Shown piece after piece: positions 1-10,146 of a stretch of 64,000 nucleotides of DNA. The stretch is from Prevotella sp. MA2016. Lineage in GTDB: Bacteria; Bacteroidota; Bacteroidia; Bacteroidales; Bacteroidaceae. The stretch covers positions 615,787-679,786 of the forward strand of contig NZ_KK211036.1 in NCBI RefSeq assembly GCF_000619825.1. The letters are read 5' to 3'. The position numbers were made by a program, and so were the translations under genes. Under the pieces are notes generated by a model. That model ran no database searches. It was not told where the DNA came from and worked only from the letters and a program-made list of their open reading frames with translations. Position 1 is the stretch's first letter; each line of letters opens with the position of its first letter.

Positions 1-413
1 CAGCGGGCACAACTCAGGAATACTGTAATCAGCACAGCCACCACGATCCATATCTGCAGTACACTCTTGGTGATGCTCAGGTCGAGGGGGCGCACCTCTT
101 CGCCTCCCACACGCTCATAAATTTTGCCGTGATGTTCCTCGCTGAAGAAGAACTGTTCGGGCAGACTGTGAGCGGTACAGAAGAACCACTTTTGTCCTGG
201 ATTATCGCTCGCGCTACGAAGGATGATGGGCAGCGGAATGCTGATATGACTACCCTGATAGCTGGCGATATGCCATTCGTAAGAGTCGGCCAAGTGCTCC
301 AACACAATCTCTGGGATGTCGAGCTCCTCGCCTTCTCCACCCTCGTTAGCGAGGGCAGGCACAGGCAGCAAGGCTACCATCATCAGGAGGATTATCGTTT
401 TAATTGTTTTCAT
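1..413 (-). CDS. atpB: F0 ATP synthase subunit a (partial)
   Basis: This is the N-terminal part (about 137 codons) of the proton-channel subunit a of the F-type ATP synthase; the rest lies beyond the window edge. The protein starts MKTIKTIILLMM and has a signal-peptide-like hydrophobic stretch ending near ALA, then an acidic GEGEELD stretch. That extended N-terminus before the first membrane helix is usual for Bacteroidota subunit a. A hydrophobic helix (LQIWIVVAVLITVFL) begins just before the edge. It follows the small membrane protein gene by 6 bp, in the order expected for a Bacteroidota atp operon. The start is the ATG at 411-413. Identity rests mainly on the operon position and the N-terminal pattern. 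Confidence 0.82.
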   Translation of the reverse strand, partial: MKTIKTIILLMMVALLPVPALANEGGEGEELDIPEIVLEHLADSYEWHIASYQGSHISIPLPIILRSASDNPGQKWFFCTAHSLPEQFFFSEEHHGKIYERVGGEEVRPLDLSITKSVLQIWIVVAVLITVFLSCAR

Positions 414-419
414 TACTAC

Positions 420-812
420 TTATCTATTATTAATTCTGGCGAAGAAGATGGAATGGTGGGCAAGCATTGCAAAATAGAACGCTATAAACACCATGAAGAA
501 ACGAAGCATAGAGTCCTGAGTATCAACCAGATAATAGACAAACATCACTGCCAGAGCCAATAGCATGCGGAAGCCCGACACCGCTGTAAAGAAGGTGGGC
601 AGGCTCTCAGCAGAGCGCTGGGCTACACGGCGCCATATCAGGGCGATGGCCACGCATACCACGAGCGAGAACACCACACTGACAATGACGGGCGCAAGCA
701 AGTCGAGATACTTCACCTGCATCACCAACAGGGCGATGAGCGCCAAGGCTGCTGTCACCATCAGTCCCTGACGAATGTAGGCTATACTCAACTTCTGGAT
801 ATCCATTGTCAT
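420..812 (-). CDS. small membrane protein of atp operon (AtpI-like position)
   Basis: This 130-residue protein has four predicted hydrophobic segments (about residues 15-33, 38-58, 80-95 and 100-118) with Arg-rich loops between them. It sits between atpC and atpB, the place where Bacteroidota atp operons carry a poorly conserved membrane protein. By position it may help assemble the c-ring or F0, as AtpI does elsewhere, but no AtpI sequence signature is recognisable to me. Spacing is 13 bp from atpC and 6 bp to atpB, so it is almost certainly cotranscribed. The first ATG is followed by another two codons later (MTMDIQ), so the start could be either. Confidence 0.7.
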   Translation of the reverse strand: MTMDIQKLSIAYIRQGLMVTAALALIALLVMQVKYLDLLAPVIVSVVFSLVVCVAIALIWRRVAQRSAESLPTFFTAVSGFRMLLALAVMFVYYLVDTQDSMLRFFMVFIAFYFAMLAHHSIFFARINNR

Positions 813-825
813 TATTATCTAAAAA

Positions 826-1068
826 TTACTTCAGTTCTACACAAAGACTTACCACATTCTTCTGCACCTCCACGAAACCACCTTGTATCTCCAGCTGGGT
901 TTTGCCCTCGGCAGTGGTGAACTCCACTGTGCCGCACTGGAGGGTAGAGATGATAGGTGCGTGATCCTGCAGTATCTCGAACTGGCCCATAGTGCCAGGC
1001 ACGAGCACGCTCTCAACAGCGCCGTCGAACTCTATCTTTTCGGGAGAAACAATCTTAAGCTGCAACAT
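826..1068 (-). CDS. atpC: F1 ATP synthase epsilon subunit, short form
   Basis: This 80-residue protein matches the N-terminal beta-sandwich of the F1 epsilon subunit: LQLKIVSPEKIEFDGAVESV, then the GTMGQFEILQDHAPIIS motif. The usual C-terminal pair of helices (another 45-60 residues), which acts as a regulatory brake in other bacteria, is missing; the protein ends soon after VVSLCVELK. Short epsilon subunits are known in Bacteroidota, so this is likely normal for the lineage and not a truncation. It lies 25 bp after atpD in the same operon. Confidence 0.93.
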   Translation of the reverse strand: MLQLKIVSPEKIEFDGAVESVLVPGTMGQFEILQDHAPIISTLQCGTVEFTTAEGKTQLEIQGGFVEVQKNVVSLCVELK

Positions 1069-1093
1069 AAACTTTAATGTTTAATCTTTAATG

Positions 1094-2626
<1,533 letters not shown>

Positions 2627-2674
2627 TTATTCTTTTAAAGTTACTATAGATTTTGAATTTGTAATTTATGCATG

Positions 2675-2682
2675 CAAAGGTA
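2675..2682 (-). promoter_or_regulatory. -7 promoter element of the atp operon
   Basis: On the minus strand this reads TACCTTTG, a perfect TAnnTTTG Bacteroidota -7 box. The expected TTTG -33 box is only partly matched (TTCG, 20 bp further up). It would give a leader of about 50 nt before atpD. Confidence 0.5.
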
Positions 2683-2751
2683 CGTAATAATATCCGAACT
2701 AACGAACTTTTCTGCGACAAATTTCCCAAATAAACGATTTTTCGCGACTTT

Positions 2752-3852
2752 TTATCGTCTCAAAGCGATGTTATAGTTCAGATATTTCGGATTGCCCGTG
2801 ACATCCTCCAGCACCTTAACGAAAGGCGGGAAGTTGACGGTTTCCTGCTTACTTACACCCTTGGTTTCCATCATCACCAGATTGCTGACGGGCTGCTGGA
2901 AGGTGTCGATCTGGAAGAACTGACCTTTCCAGATAAAGCTCTGACGCTTCTTGCGGATGGTGACACGATAGGGATCGGCCTGCTGCAGCATCTGCTCGTA
3001 GAGGTTGTTGTCAACCTGTCGCTCTGTCTCGATGACCTCAGTCTCGGAGAGGCGCTTCTTAGAGCGGTGCACATTCACCACCTTGCCCCCACTCCACTCA
3101 CGGCGGCGCAGGCGCACCTCGCTACCGGGCTCGGCCACCAGATAGGTCTGTGTGATTTCACTTTCAGAGCACTCTGGAATCTCACCAGTAATCTCCACGC
3201 GGAAGATACGCTCATCCTGCACGGGCTGCGGCAGTCCTACCACCTTTGAAATCTCAGCTATCACACGCTTCAACTTATTATTGAAGTCGTCGTGATTGTT
3301 GATGACACGCAGATGAGGATGACCAGTCCAAGCCTGTATCACCTTCTTGTCGAGCTCACGAGCGATGCGCAAGCCCTCTTCGTTGGCCTGCTCGTAGCGG
3401 GTAGCATTGGTGGCAGTGGTGTAATACTGCTCAGCGCCATCGGCAGCGCTCACCAGATGGAGCACAGCATCATAACTCTCGCGGAGCTCATTGCTGTTGG
3501 TGCCCGCCATGCGTGTGATCTCTTCCCACTCTTCGGGTTTGATATAGGCTGATATATCCATCGCACCACGATCGCACACCACCAGAACGGGGTCTTCGCA
3601 GACCTCGGCCAGGCGCATGAACTGATTTTCGAGCGCCAACTGCGTCTCCAGGATGGCACGCTCACCCTGATAATACAGGTCGCGATTGGGCGTCAGGTAG
3701 TTCCAGCCAGCGGTGCTATAGATAGTAGGCACCTCGGGCACATTAAACACCTTGTAGCCAAACCCAGAGAAATACTCTGTAATCTTTACCAACGCGGTAG
3801 TCTTACCAGCACATGGTCCTCCCGTTAATACAATCTTTTTTATATCTGGCAT
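2752..3852 (-). CDS. NTPase (AAA_28-type) fused to CYTH-like domain
   Basis: A 366-residue two-domain protein. Residues 5-195 form a P-loop kinase-like NTPase with Walker A GGPCAGKTTAL and VVCDRGAMD as a likely Walker B-type motif. Residues 215-366 look like a CYTH/triphosphate-tunnel domain: alternating charged strands such as FRVEITGEI, EVRLRRREW, VIETERQVD, YRVTIRKKRQ, and a late METKG. CYTH domains bind triphosphates or other polyphosphorylated ligands. The same domain order occurs in eukaryotic TTD14-like proteins, as far as I know. The substrate is unknown. It lies 61 bp after pfkA on the same strand and is probably in the same transcript. The N-terminal ExExK signature is not canonical (RVEITGEI). 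Confidence 0.75.
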   Translation of the reverse strand: MPDIKKIVLTGGPCAGKTTALVKITEYFSGFGYKVFNVPEVPTIYSTAGWNYLTPNRDLYYQGERAILETQLALENQFMRLAEVCEDPVLVVCDRGAMDISAYIKPEEWEEITRMAGTNSNELRESYDAVLHLVSAADGAEQYYTTATNATRYEQANEEGLRIARELDKKVIQAWTGHPHLRVINNHDDFNNKLKRVIAEISKVVGLPQPVQDERIFRVEITGEIPECSESEITQTYLVAEPGSEVRLRRREWSGGKVVNVHRSKKRLSETEVIETERQVDNNLYEQMLQQADPYRVTIRKKRQSFIWKGQFFQIDTFQQPVSNLVMMETKGVSKQETVNFPPFVKVLEDVTGNPKYLNYNIALRR

Positions 3853-3913
3853 TTAATGTTTAATCTTTTAATCGTTTCTTTAGTACGCTTGGCATCGCCA
3901 AGAATGTTTAATA

Positions 3914-4891
3914 TCAAATGCTGAGTTCATCGAGCACTTTTATCAATCGCTTGTCAAAACGCTTATCGGTACGGATGCACTCGCTGAAGGGCACGTAAAC
4001 CACCTCATTGTTGCGGATACCTACCATCACGTTGCGCTGACCCTGCTTGATGGCCTCGATGGCGCCCACACCAGTGGTAGCAGCCAGGATTCGGTCACGA
4101 GCAGAAGGGGTTCCACCACGCTGCAGATGGCCTAAGATTGACACACGTACATCAAACTCGGGGAACTCTTTCTTCACACGGTCGGCATAGTAGAGAGCGC
4201 CACACTTAGGACTCTCTGACACGATGACGATACACGACTTCTTTGACTTGCGGATACCACGACTCATAAACTGTGCCAGCTGGTCGACATCGGTACTCTC
4301 CTCAGGCACGATAGCTGCCTCGGCACCACAGGCGATAGCTGAGTTCTGAGCCAGGAAACCGGCATCGCGCCCCATCACCTCAACAAAGAAAATACGCTCA
4401 TGCGAGTTGGCCGTATCGCGGATACGATCCACACACTCCATGATGGTATTCATGGTGGTGTCGTAGCCAATGGTAGAGTCGGTACCATACAAGTCGTTGT
4501 CGATAGTACCAGGCAGACCGATAACAGGAAAATCGAACTCCATACCGAAGTTGCGCGCACCTGTCAGCGAGCCATTACCACCAATCACAACCAGTGCATC
4601 TATCTCTTCCTTCACACAGGTCTCATAAGCCTTCTGCATACCCTCTGGAGTTGGGAACTCCTTAGAGCGGGCTGTCTTCAGGATGGTTCCGCCTCGCGTC
4701 ACGATACCACTTACATTTTCGGTGGTAAACTCCTGAACCTCATCATGAATCAGTCCCTCGTAACCACGATATATACCTTTAATCTTAAAACCGTTGTAGA
4801 TACCGGCACGTGTCACGGCACGTATAGCGGCATTCATTCCTGGTGCATCGCCTCCCGACGTCAGGATACCAATTGTCTTAATCTTTGTCAT
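3914..4891 (-). CDS. pfkA: 6-phosphofructokinase
   Basis: Phosphorylates fructose 6-phosphate in glycolysis. The 325-residue length fits the bacterial PfkA family. Visible motifs are [19 protein letters not shown] at the N-terminus (nucleotide site), [12 protein letters not shown] (catalytic Asp), [12 protein letters not shown] (substrate site), and [15 protein letters not shown]. The motif that is GGDGS in E. coli PfkA reads GGNGS here, so the Mg/ATP-contacting Asp is Asn; this may be a lineage trait. Short single-domain length argues against the long PPi-dependent type, but the phosphoryl donor is not proven by sequence alone. It starts 20 bp after nhaD. Confidence 0.93.
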   Translation of the reverse strand: MTKIKTIGILTSGGDAPGMNAAIRAVTRAGIYNGFKIKGIYRGYEGLIHDEVQEFTTENVSGIVTRGGTILKTARSKEFPTPEGMQKAYETCVKEEIDALVVIGGNGSLTGARNFGMEFDFPVIGLPGTIDNDLYGTDSTIGYDTTMNTIMECVDRIRDTANSHERIFFVEVMGRDAGFLAQNSAIACGAEAAIVPEESTDVDQLAQFMSRGIRKSKKSCIVIVSESPKCGALYYADRVKKEFPEFDVRVSILGHLQRGGTPSARDRILAATTGVGAIEAIKQGQRNVMVGIRNNEVVYVPFSECIRTDKRFDKRLIKVLDELSI

Positions 4892-4911
4892 ATTACTACT
4901 ATATTGTTTAG

Positions 4912-6303
4912 TTATACATAATTCAGTTCAAGCCACAGCACAGCCAATCCCACCAGCATACCAGCCATCACCTTCAGTGTAAGGTTTTTGACATACCACC
5001 CCAGTCGCATGTGCTCCATACGCATCAGCGCCAAGCCACTTACAGAACCCACGCTGAGCAGACAGCCACCAACAGCCGTGCAGTAAGAGATGATTTTCCA
5101 ATAAGCACCATTGATGACGAAATTCTCTGCATAACTTCCCTTCATGGCAGCATCAGCTATCGGATAAAGCGAGATATCGCTCATAGCAATCGTAAACGAA
5201 TCAACCAAACCGCTCAGCAAGCCTGATACGATACCCAGCACCCATACACTGCCGATGGTGGTATCAATCCACTCGGCCACATCGCTGAACACGCCCGTCT
5301 CTGTGACTACACCCATTGCCAGCATGATGCCCATGACGAAGAGTATCTGCTGCAACGGACCGAACTGAACAGAGCGCGGTGTGAAGCGCTGCATCATCTG
5401 GTCAGCATTGATCAGCTTGCGGTTCATCACCTCATTCACCACCCACAGGATGCTGAGCACGCACAGCGCGCCGAGGAATGGCGACAGCTTGGTGATGGTG
5501 TGGAAAGTAGGGATAAACCACAAACCGCCGATACCCACGAAGAGCATCACCACACGCTGCCAAGGAAGCAGATTGGTGTCATCGCCGCGGAACGGTATGG
5601 GCGCCCACTGCGTGTCGAGACGCTCTGGCAGTTCGCGATTAATCAGTATGGTGGGCACAATCCAAGCCAGAATGGCTGGCAGCGCCATATACGAAGTGTA
5701 TTTGGTGGCGGTGATGGCCTCGTCGCCCCACAGCACCAAGGTGGTGGGATCGCCAATCACCGTGAGACAACCACCACAGTTGGCAGCCAGCACAATGGCT
5801 GCGCCTATCAGCATGCGCTGACGGCGATTCTGCACGATGGCACGCATGATAACCAGCATCATCGTGGCAGTAGTGAGGTTGTCGAGATTAGCCGAAAGGA
5901 TAAAAGTGGCCAGTGTGATGGTCCAGAGCAGGCGCTTGGAATTGCGCGTGCGAATCCACTTTCTTACGAAATCAAAACAGCCATTCGTGTTCAATATCTC
6001 TACAATACTCATCGTGGCCAGCAAGAACATCACGATGCTAGCCGCACGACCTACATAATAAAGAAACACATTATTATATATATAGTATTTCACGGCATCG
6101 CTCGATGGCAGACTGCCCTGTAGAAAGTCCCAGTAGTCTTGTGCATGATTCTGCATCACAAAATCGGTGCCATAACAGATATACACCACCCAACCTACTG
6201 TGCCGATAAAGATGGCAATAGCCGATTTGTTCACTCCCGTTGTATGGCCAGTGGCTATCACAACGTAACCTAACAGCAATAATATGACGATGATTAGTGT
6301 CAT
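4912..6303 (-). CDS. nhaD: NhaD-type Na+/H+ antiporter
   Basis: A 463-residue inner-membrane protein with about 11-12 hydrophobic segments. It belongs to the NhaD/ArsB ion-transporter superfamily: conserved stretches such as [34 protein letters not shown] and [17 protein letters not shown] match the two pseudo-symmetric ion-binding halves. It would export Na+ in exchange for protons. It begins 13 bp after the sensor kinase and ends 20 bp before pfkA, so all three appear to share a transcript. The linkage of an upstream sensor kinase to a Na+ antiporter suggests, but does not prove, ion- or pH-related control. Confidence 0.9.
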   Translation of the reverse strand: MTLIIVILLLLGYVVIATGHTTGVNKSAIAIFIGTVGWVVYICYGTDFVMQNHAQDYWDFLQGSLPSSDAVKYYIYNNVFLYYVGRAASIVMFLLATMSIVEILNTNGCFDFVRKWIRTRNSKRLLWTITLATFILSANLDNLTTATMMLVIMRAIVQNRRQRMLIGAAIVLAANCGGCLTVIGDPTTLVLWGDEAITATKYTSYMALPAILAWIVPTILINRELPERLDTQWAPIPFRGDDTNLLPWQRVVMLFVGIGGLWFIPTFHTITKLSPFLGALCVLSILWVVNEVMNRKLINADQMMQRFTPRSVQFGPLQQILFVMGIMLAMGVVTETGVFSDVAEWIDTTIGSVWVLGIVSGLLSGLVDSFTIAMSDISLYPIADAAMKGSYAENFVINGAYWKIISYCTAVGGCLLSVGSVSGLALMRMEHMRLGWYVKNLTLKVMAGMLVGLAVLWLELNYV

Positions 6304-6316
6304 TTCTATTTGTCTC

Positions 6317-8119
6317 CTAACTTAATATTTCTGTTGGCACCCAATACCAGAAAATAGTTCCTTTACCATCTTCTGTGTTATCGCGCGCACCTATTTTTCC
6401 GTTACAGCGATCGATAATCGACTTGCACACACTCAGTCCCAGTCCAGGATTCTCCTGACTCTCGTCGTGGGTGTATGCATTTCTATCAGACAGGAGTCCG
6501 AAGATATTCTGTTTCAACTTCTCAGGCAGTCCTTCGCCCGTATCTTTCACTTCGGCATACAAACCGCCTTCTTTCAGGAAATAGGTGAGCGTAATCTTGC
6601 CTTCTGACGTGTGCTGCAGCGCATTGTCCAACAGATGCATGGTGACAACGCGCATCAACTTCTTGTCAACAAGAGCTCGCAGACCATCGATAGGCTCTAC
6701 CACCTCCAGCTCTACGCCTTCGCGCAACTGGGCACGAATCTCTGAGGCATACAGCCCCATTTCATTGTCGACATCCACCACTTCGCGCTTAAAGGTCTGA
6801 CCATCGTCTTCAACCTCACTTAATGACAACAGCTCGTTGACCAGATGCAACAAGTCGAGACCGTTCTTATTGATCAGCTGCAACAGGTTGTCGCGATCTT
6901 CGCGCGGCATAGCCCCGTCTTCCATCGACATCAGCAGATCTGAGAATCCGATAATCGCATTGAGCGGTGTGCGGAGCGAATGACTCATATTGCTGAAGAA
7001 GATCTCCTTGAGTTCTTCACTCTTGCGGGCAGCCTCCTCATTGGCCTTGGCCTTCTCCTCGTTGGCTTTGGCTATCTCTTCATTATGCTTAGCGCGCTCC
7101 TCGCTGGCCTTAGCTATCTCCTCATTATGCTTGGCACGCTCCTCGCTGGCCTTGGCTATCTCTTCGTTATGCTTAGCGCGCTCCTCGCTGATACGCGCCT
7201 CTTCGGCACTCTTCTGGGCTATCTCTTCGCTCTGGCGTGCTTTCTCCTCACTCTCACGGGCTAATGCCAAAGCCGTCTTCAGCTTGCCATTATAGCGCCG
7301 CTGCATCCATATCACGCCCAGCAGGATAGCAAAGACTAAGGCTGCTGTAGCAATCCATACCCACTTGGGGATGATAACACCATTGAAACTTGAGGCCACA
7401 TTGGCATATACTTCGTCCATCACGCCCTCATCTTCCATCGCGTCGAGCTCCTTGTTGATGGCGTTAATCAGCTTCTCATCATGACTGACGTAGCAATACT
7501 CTCGCGGGGTAAGCGTGAGATCCTCGCCCACCAGATTAGTAAACTTATGCATGGCTATCAGCGATTTGGCCTGATAGCGATAACAGATAAGTGCATCGTA
7601 CTTACCAGCCGAAAGATCTCTGAAAGCTTTGGTGAGATCCTCCACCAGCACAATCTTGGCGCCAGCTCTCTGCAGCGTGTCAATCACGGGGCGACTGTAC
7701 ATCAGCGCAATCTTCATGCCCTTCACGTCGCGCAGACCATAATTGCGCTTCTCGTCCTTGCGGGTGACAATCTGGTGATACAGGCGGAAGACGGCACGCG
7801 AATAATTAGTAACATCCTTGCGATAAGGAGAATACACCATCATGCCCAAGTCGACCTTACCACTCAGCACGTCGCCAGCAATGGCCGTCCAGTTGTTAGG
7901 GGCAAACTTCACGGGGATGCCCAAACGCTCCATCAGCAACTTGGTGAACTCTACGTCCACACCACTGGGATTGCCTTTTTCATCGACATATTCCAACGGC
8001 GGATAATCCTTGTCAATACCAAACACCAAGGGCTTTGTAGTAGAATAGTTTAATCCATTAGCATTTACCGCGATGGTAAACGTTAATAGCAGTAGTATGT
8101 TATTCAGTCTCAACTTCAT
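6317..8119 (-). CDS. sensor histidine kinase with periplasmic binding domain
   Basis: A 600-residue hybrid. Residues 1-21 are a signal sequence. Residues 28-245 are a bacterial extracellular solute-binding (PBPb) domain (VFGIDKDYPPLEYVDEKG, LGMMVYSPYRKDV). Residues 253-272 are a membrane helix, and residues 285-372 a long charged coiled coil made partly of 14-residue repeats. A HisKA domain carries the phospho-acceptor His380 in FFSNMSHSLRTPLNAII, and a HATPase domain runs to the end (DTGEGLPEKL, NPGLGLSVCKSIIDRC). No receiver domain is attached and no partner regulator is adjacent. It is the first gene of the run that continues with nhaD and pfkA. The ligand is unknown; related PBP domains often bind amino acids. 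Confidence 0.92.
   Translation of the reverse strand: MKLRLNNILLLLTFTIAVNANGLNYSTTKPLVFGIDKDYPPLEYVDEKGNPSGVDVEFTKLLMERLGIPVKFAPNNWTAIAGDVLSGKVDLGMMVYSPYRKDVTNYSRAVFRLYHQIVTRKDEKRNYGLRDVKGMKIALMYSRPVIDTLQRAGAKIVLVEDLTKAFRDLSAGKYDALICYRYQAKSLIAMHKFTNLVGEDLTLTPREYCYVSHDEKLINAINKELDAMEDEGVMDEVYANVASSFNGVIIPKWVWIATAALVFAILLGVIWMQRRYNGKLKTALALARESEEKARQSEEIAQKSAEEARISEERAKHNEEIAKASEERAKHNEEIAKASEERAKHNEEIAKANEEKAKANEEAARKSEELKEIFFSNMSHSLRTPLNAIIGFSDLLMSMEDGAMPREDRDNLLQLINKNGLDLLHLVNELLSLSEVEDDGQTFKREVVDVDNEMGLYASEIRAQLREGVELEVVEPIDGLRALVDKKLMRVVTMHLLDNALQHTSEGKITLTYFLKEGGLYAEVKDTGEGLPEKLKQNIFGLLSDRNAYTHDESQENPGLGLSVCKSIIDRCNGKIGARDNTEDGKGTIFWYWVPTEILS
7022..7189 (-). repeat. 42-bp in-frame tandem repeats (coiled-coil linker)
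   Basis: Three near-identical 42-bp units (7064-7189) plus one degenerate unit (7022-7063) encode the 14-residue repeat SEERAKHNEEIAKA in the linker of the histidine kinase. Fourteen residues are exactly two heptads, so gain or loss of a unit would keep the coiled-coil phase. Confidence 0.9.
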
Positions 8120-8131
8120 ACGCTCAAATCA

Positions 8132-8150
8132 TCAAGCTAATTGCTTGATA
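8132..8150. repeat. perfect 7-bp inverted repeat in kinase leader
   Basis: ATCAAGC-TAATT-GCTTGAT lies between the start codon of the sensor kinase and its promoter, over or just after the expected transcription start. It could be an operator or an mRNA hairpin. Confidence 0.5.
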
Positions 8151-8156
8151 GGGCAC

Positions 8157-8187
8157 AAAATTAGAAAAAAAAACAGAAACATCCAAA
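8157..8187 (-). promoter_or_regulatory. promoter of sensor kinase-nhaD-pfkA run
   Basis: On the minus strand TTTG (8184-8187), 20 bp, then TAATTTG (8157-8163), which is one base shorter than the TAnnTTTG consensus. Spacing fits the Bacteroidota primary promoter. Confidence 0.5.
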
Positions 8188-8210
8188 CTTTTTCCTGAAA
8201 AAATGTAGGA

Positions 8211-9008
8211 TTATAGTCCGCGCGCCTTCCAAATGCGCTCTTTGGCGGCATTTATCTCTTGGAATTTCTTCTCGGCAGCCTTGCGCACATCCTCGCCCAG
8301 AGCGGCCACCTTGTCGGGATGATGCTGCAGCGCCTGGGTACGATAGGCCTTCTTCACCTCATCGTCGCTGGCATCTGGACTAACACCCAGCACCTTATAA
8401 GCATCCTCCAGGGTGTCACCCTCCAGATGCAGCATCGAGTCGATCTCGCTGGCGTGCAGCCCCATCCACTGGGCACACTCTTTCAGCGCCATAATCTCGC
8501 TCTGCGGCACACTGCCATCAGCCTTAGCCACCATCACCAGATAGTTGAGCAACTGCAGGCGCTGCGAGTAGTCCATCTGGCGGTTTATCTGTGCGCAGCA
8601 GTCGCGCACCGTCTGCTTGAACTGCTGCCAACCTTGTCTTTTCTGTTCTTCAAACAAGCGGTTCAGAATCTCGTTACCCTGTTGTACGGCGTTAGCGCCG
8701 AAGTTCTGTCGCAGCATCTGGCGCACCAGCTCCATTTCGCTGTGCATCGCCTTACCATCAGCCTTGATGATATAACTCGACAGCACGAGCAGTGCAAACA
8801 GAAAGCTGTTTCTGTCGCCTTGCATGCGTCGCTGCTGATATGCCTGATTCTGATACGCTGTATTCTGCCATGTGCCGGAGTTTTCGGGTGTGTTCACCCC
8901 ATCCAGCATACTATCAAAAAGCGAACCCAACAGATAGCCAGCCAGAGCGCCAAGCGGTCCTCCAGCCATCCATCCCACGAATCCACCAATCCATTTTCCT
9001 GTTGCCAT
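8211..9008 (-). CDS. TerB-like plus DnaJ domain protein (DjlA-like)
   Basis: A 265-residue protein. The Gly-rich hydrophobic start (WIGGFVGWMAGGPLGALAGYLLGSLF) may anchor it to the membrane. The middle (about residues 65-190) looks like a TerB/tellurite-resistance-type helical domain (SSYIIKADGKAMHSEMELV, MVAKADGSVPQSEI). Residues 203-265 are a J domain with an intact HPD tripeptide (QALQHHPDKVAAL). J domains stimulate Hsp70 ATPase, so this is probably a membrane-linked DnaK co-chaperone of the DjlA type. It is 4 bp after the maf gene, in the same apparent operon. Confidence 0.85.
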   Translation of the reverse strand: MATGKWIGGFVGWMAGGPLGALAGYLLGSLFDSMLDGVNTPENSGTWQNTAYQNQAYQQRRMQGDRNSFLFALLVLSSYIIKADGKAMHSEMELVRQMLRQNFGANAVQQGNEILNRLFEEQKRQGWQQFKQTVRDCCAQINRQMDYSQRLQLLNYLVMVAKADGSVPQSEIMALKECAQWMGLHASEIDSMLHLEGDTLEDAYKVLGVSPDASDDEVKKAYRTQALQHHPDKVAALGEDVRKAAEKKFQEINAAKERIWKARGL

Positions 9009-9012
9009 AAAC

Positions 9013-9582
9013 TTACATCTTTTGCAGTTCGGTGTAGATGCGCTGCACGGGGAGCCCCATCACATTGTAGTAGCTGCCGTGCAGACCTGTAACGCCGATA
9101 TAGCCTATCCACTCCTGAATGCCGTAGGCACCCGCCTTGTCGAACGGACGATACTGCGTGACATAATGCTGAATCTCCTCGTCTGTCAGTTCTTTGAAGG
9201 TGACATCAGTGGTCACAGAGAAAGAGCGCTGCTGAGTGGCTGTGAGCAGCGACACACCTGTGGTGACCTGATGCGTGCGACCGCTGATTTCGCGCAGCAT
9301 ACGTACTGCATCAGCCTCGTCCTTAGGTTTTCCCAGGATATCATCACCCACAATCACCACCGTATCGGCAGTAATGATCAACTCGTCGGGCTGCAGCGTG
9401 GGCTTATAGGCCGCAGCTTTCTTTTCTGCAATATACTGTGCTACTTCGGAGGCAGGCAGCGATGCGGGATATGATTCATCGATATCCTTGATGATACGCA
9501 CCTCGAAATCAAGTCCCAGCCCCGCCAGCAGTTCCTTTCGTCGCGGCGAATTACTCGCCAAGACATATTTGTATTTGTCCAT
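9013..9582 (-). CDS. maf: Maf-like nucleoside triphosphate pyrophosphatase
   Basis: A 189-residue Maf family protein. It starts with the family signature LASNSPRRKELLAGLGL and has the ITADTVV and LREISGRTHQVTTGV motifs. Members hydrolyse dTTP/UTP or modified nucleotides to the monophosphate and are tied to housecleaning or septum-related control. Length and motif spacing are normal. It lies between kdsC (33 bp upstream) and the TerB/DnaJ gene (4 bp downstream), so it is probably cotranscribed. Confidence 0.93.
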   Translation of the reverse strand: MDKYKYVLASNSPRRKELLAGLGLDFEVRIIKDIDESYPASLPASEVAQYIAEKKAAAYKPTLQPDELIITADTVVIVGDDILGKPKDEADAVRMLREISGRTHQVTTGVSLLTATQQRSFSVTTDVTFKELTDEEIQHYVTQYRPFDKAGAYGIQEWIGYIGVTGLHGSYYNVMGLPVQRIYTELQKM

Positions 9583-9614
9583 TTTAAATTTTATTCTTCA
9601 ATTCTAAATCAAAG

Positions 9615-10133
9615 TTACCATCCGAAGGCTTTCGCATTCATCACCCACTTACCCTGAGCGCGCAGCACCTGTTCGATGACGTCGCGACCACAGCCATAGC
9701 CACCATCGCGATCCGACACATACACACTCACCTCGCGAATCTCGGGGCATGCATCCTTGGGGCATACAGGGCAACCCACCCTGCGCATAATCTCCAAATC
9801 TGGGATATCATCACCCATATACATCACCTCTTCGTCGGTATAGCCATAAATAGCCAGAAACTCATCATAGGTGGCTATCTTCACAGCGCAACCCAGATAG
9901 ATATCCTCGACGCCAAGCCCCTCGTAGCGCACACGCAGGCTGTCAACCTTTGCGCCAGAAAGGATGGCAATACGCAATCCCAGTTTCATGGCCAACTGAA
10001 TGGCATAACCATCCTTGATATTCACCGTGCGCAGTGGTGTGCCGTCGGCACTCAGATTGATGGTCTCAGCACTCAGCACGCCATCAATATCAAAGATGAT
10101 GGCCTTGATCTTATTTAAATCGTAATTTATCAT
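9615..10133 (-). CDS. kdsC: KdsC-type HAD phosphatase (Kdo-8-phosphate phosphatase)
   Basis: A 172-residue C0-type HAD enzyme with no cap domain. The nucleophile motif is IIFDIDGVLS, motif II is LSGAKV, and motif III/IV is YMGDDIPDLEIM. The length and the NIKDGYAIQLAMKLGL stretch fit KdsC, which removes phosphate from Kdo-8-P in lipopolysaccharide core synthesis. It lies 13 bp after the nitroreductase and before maf on the same strand. A related sugar-phosphate phosphatase role cannot be excluded without kdsA or kdsB nearby. Confidence 0.85.
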   Translation of the reverse strand: MINYDLNKIKAIIFDIDGVLSAETINLSADGTPLRTVNIKDGYAIQLAMKLGLRIAILSGAKVDSLRVRYEGLGVEDIYLGCAVKIATYDEFLAIYGYTDEEVMYMGDDIPDLEIMRRVGCPVCPKDACPEIREVSVYVSDRDGGYGCGRDVIEQVLRAQGKWVMNAKAFGW

Positions 10134-10146
10134 TAAACTTCAATTC

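Noticed and set aside
6980..7295. Leu/Ser-rich repetitive plus-strand frames
   Set aside because: They are the antisense of the 42-bp coiled-coil repeats in the histidine kinase.
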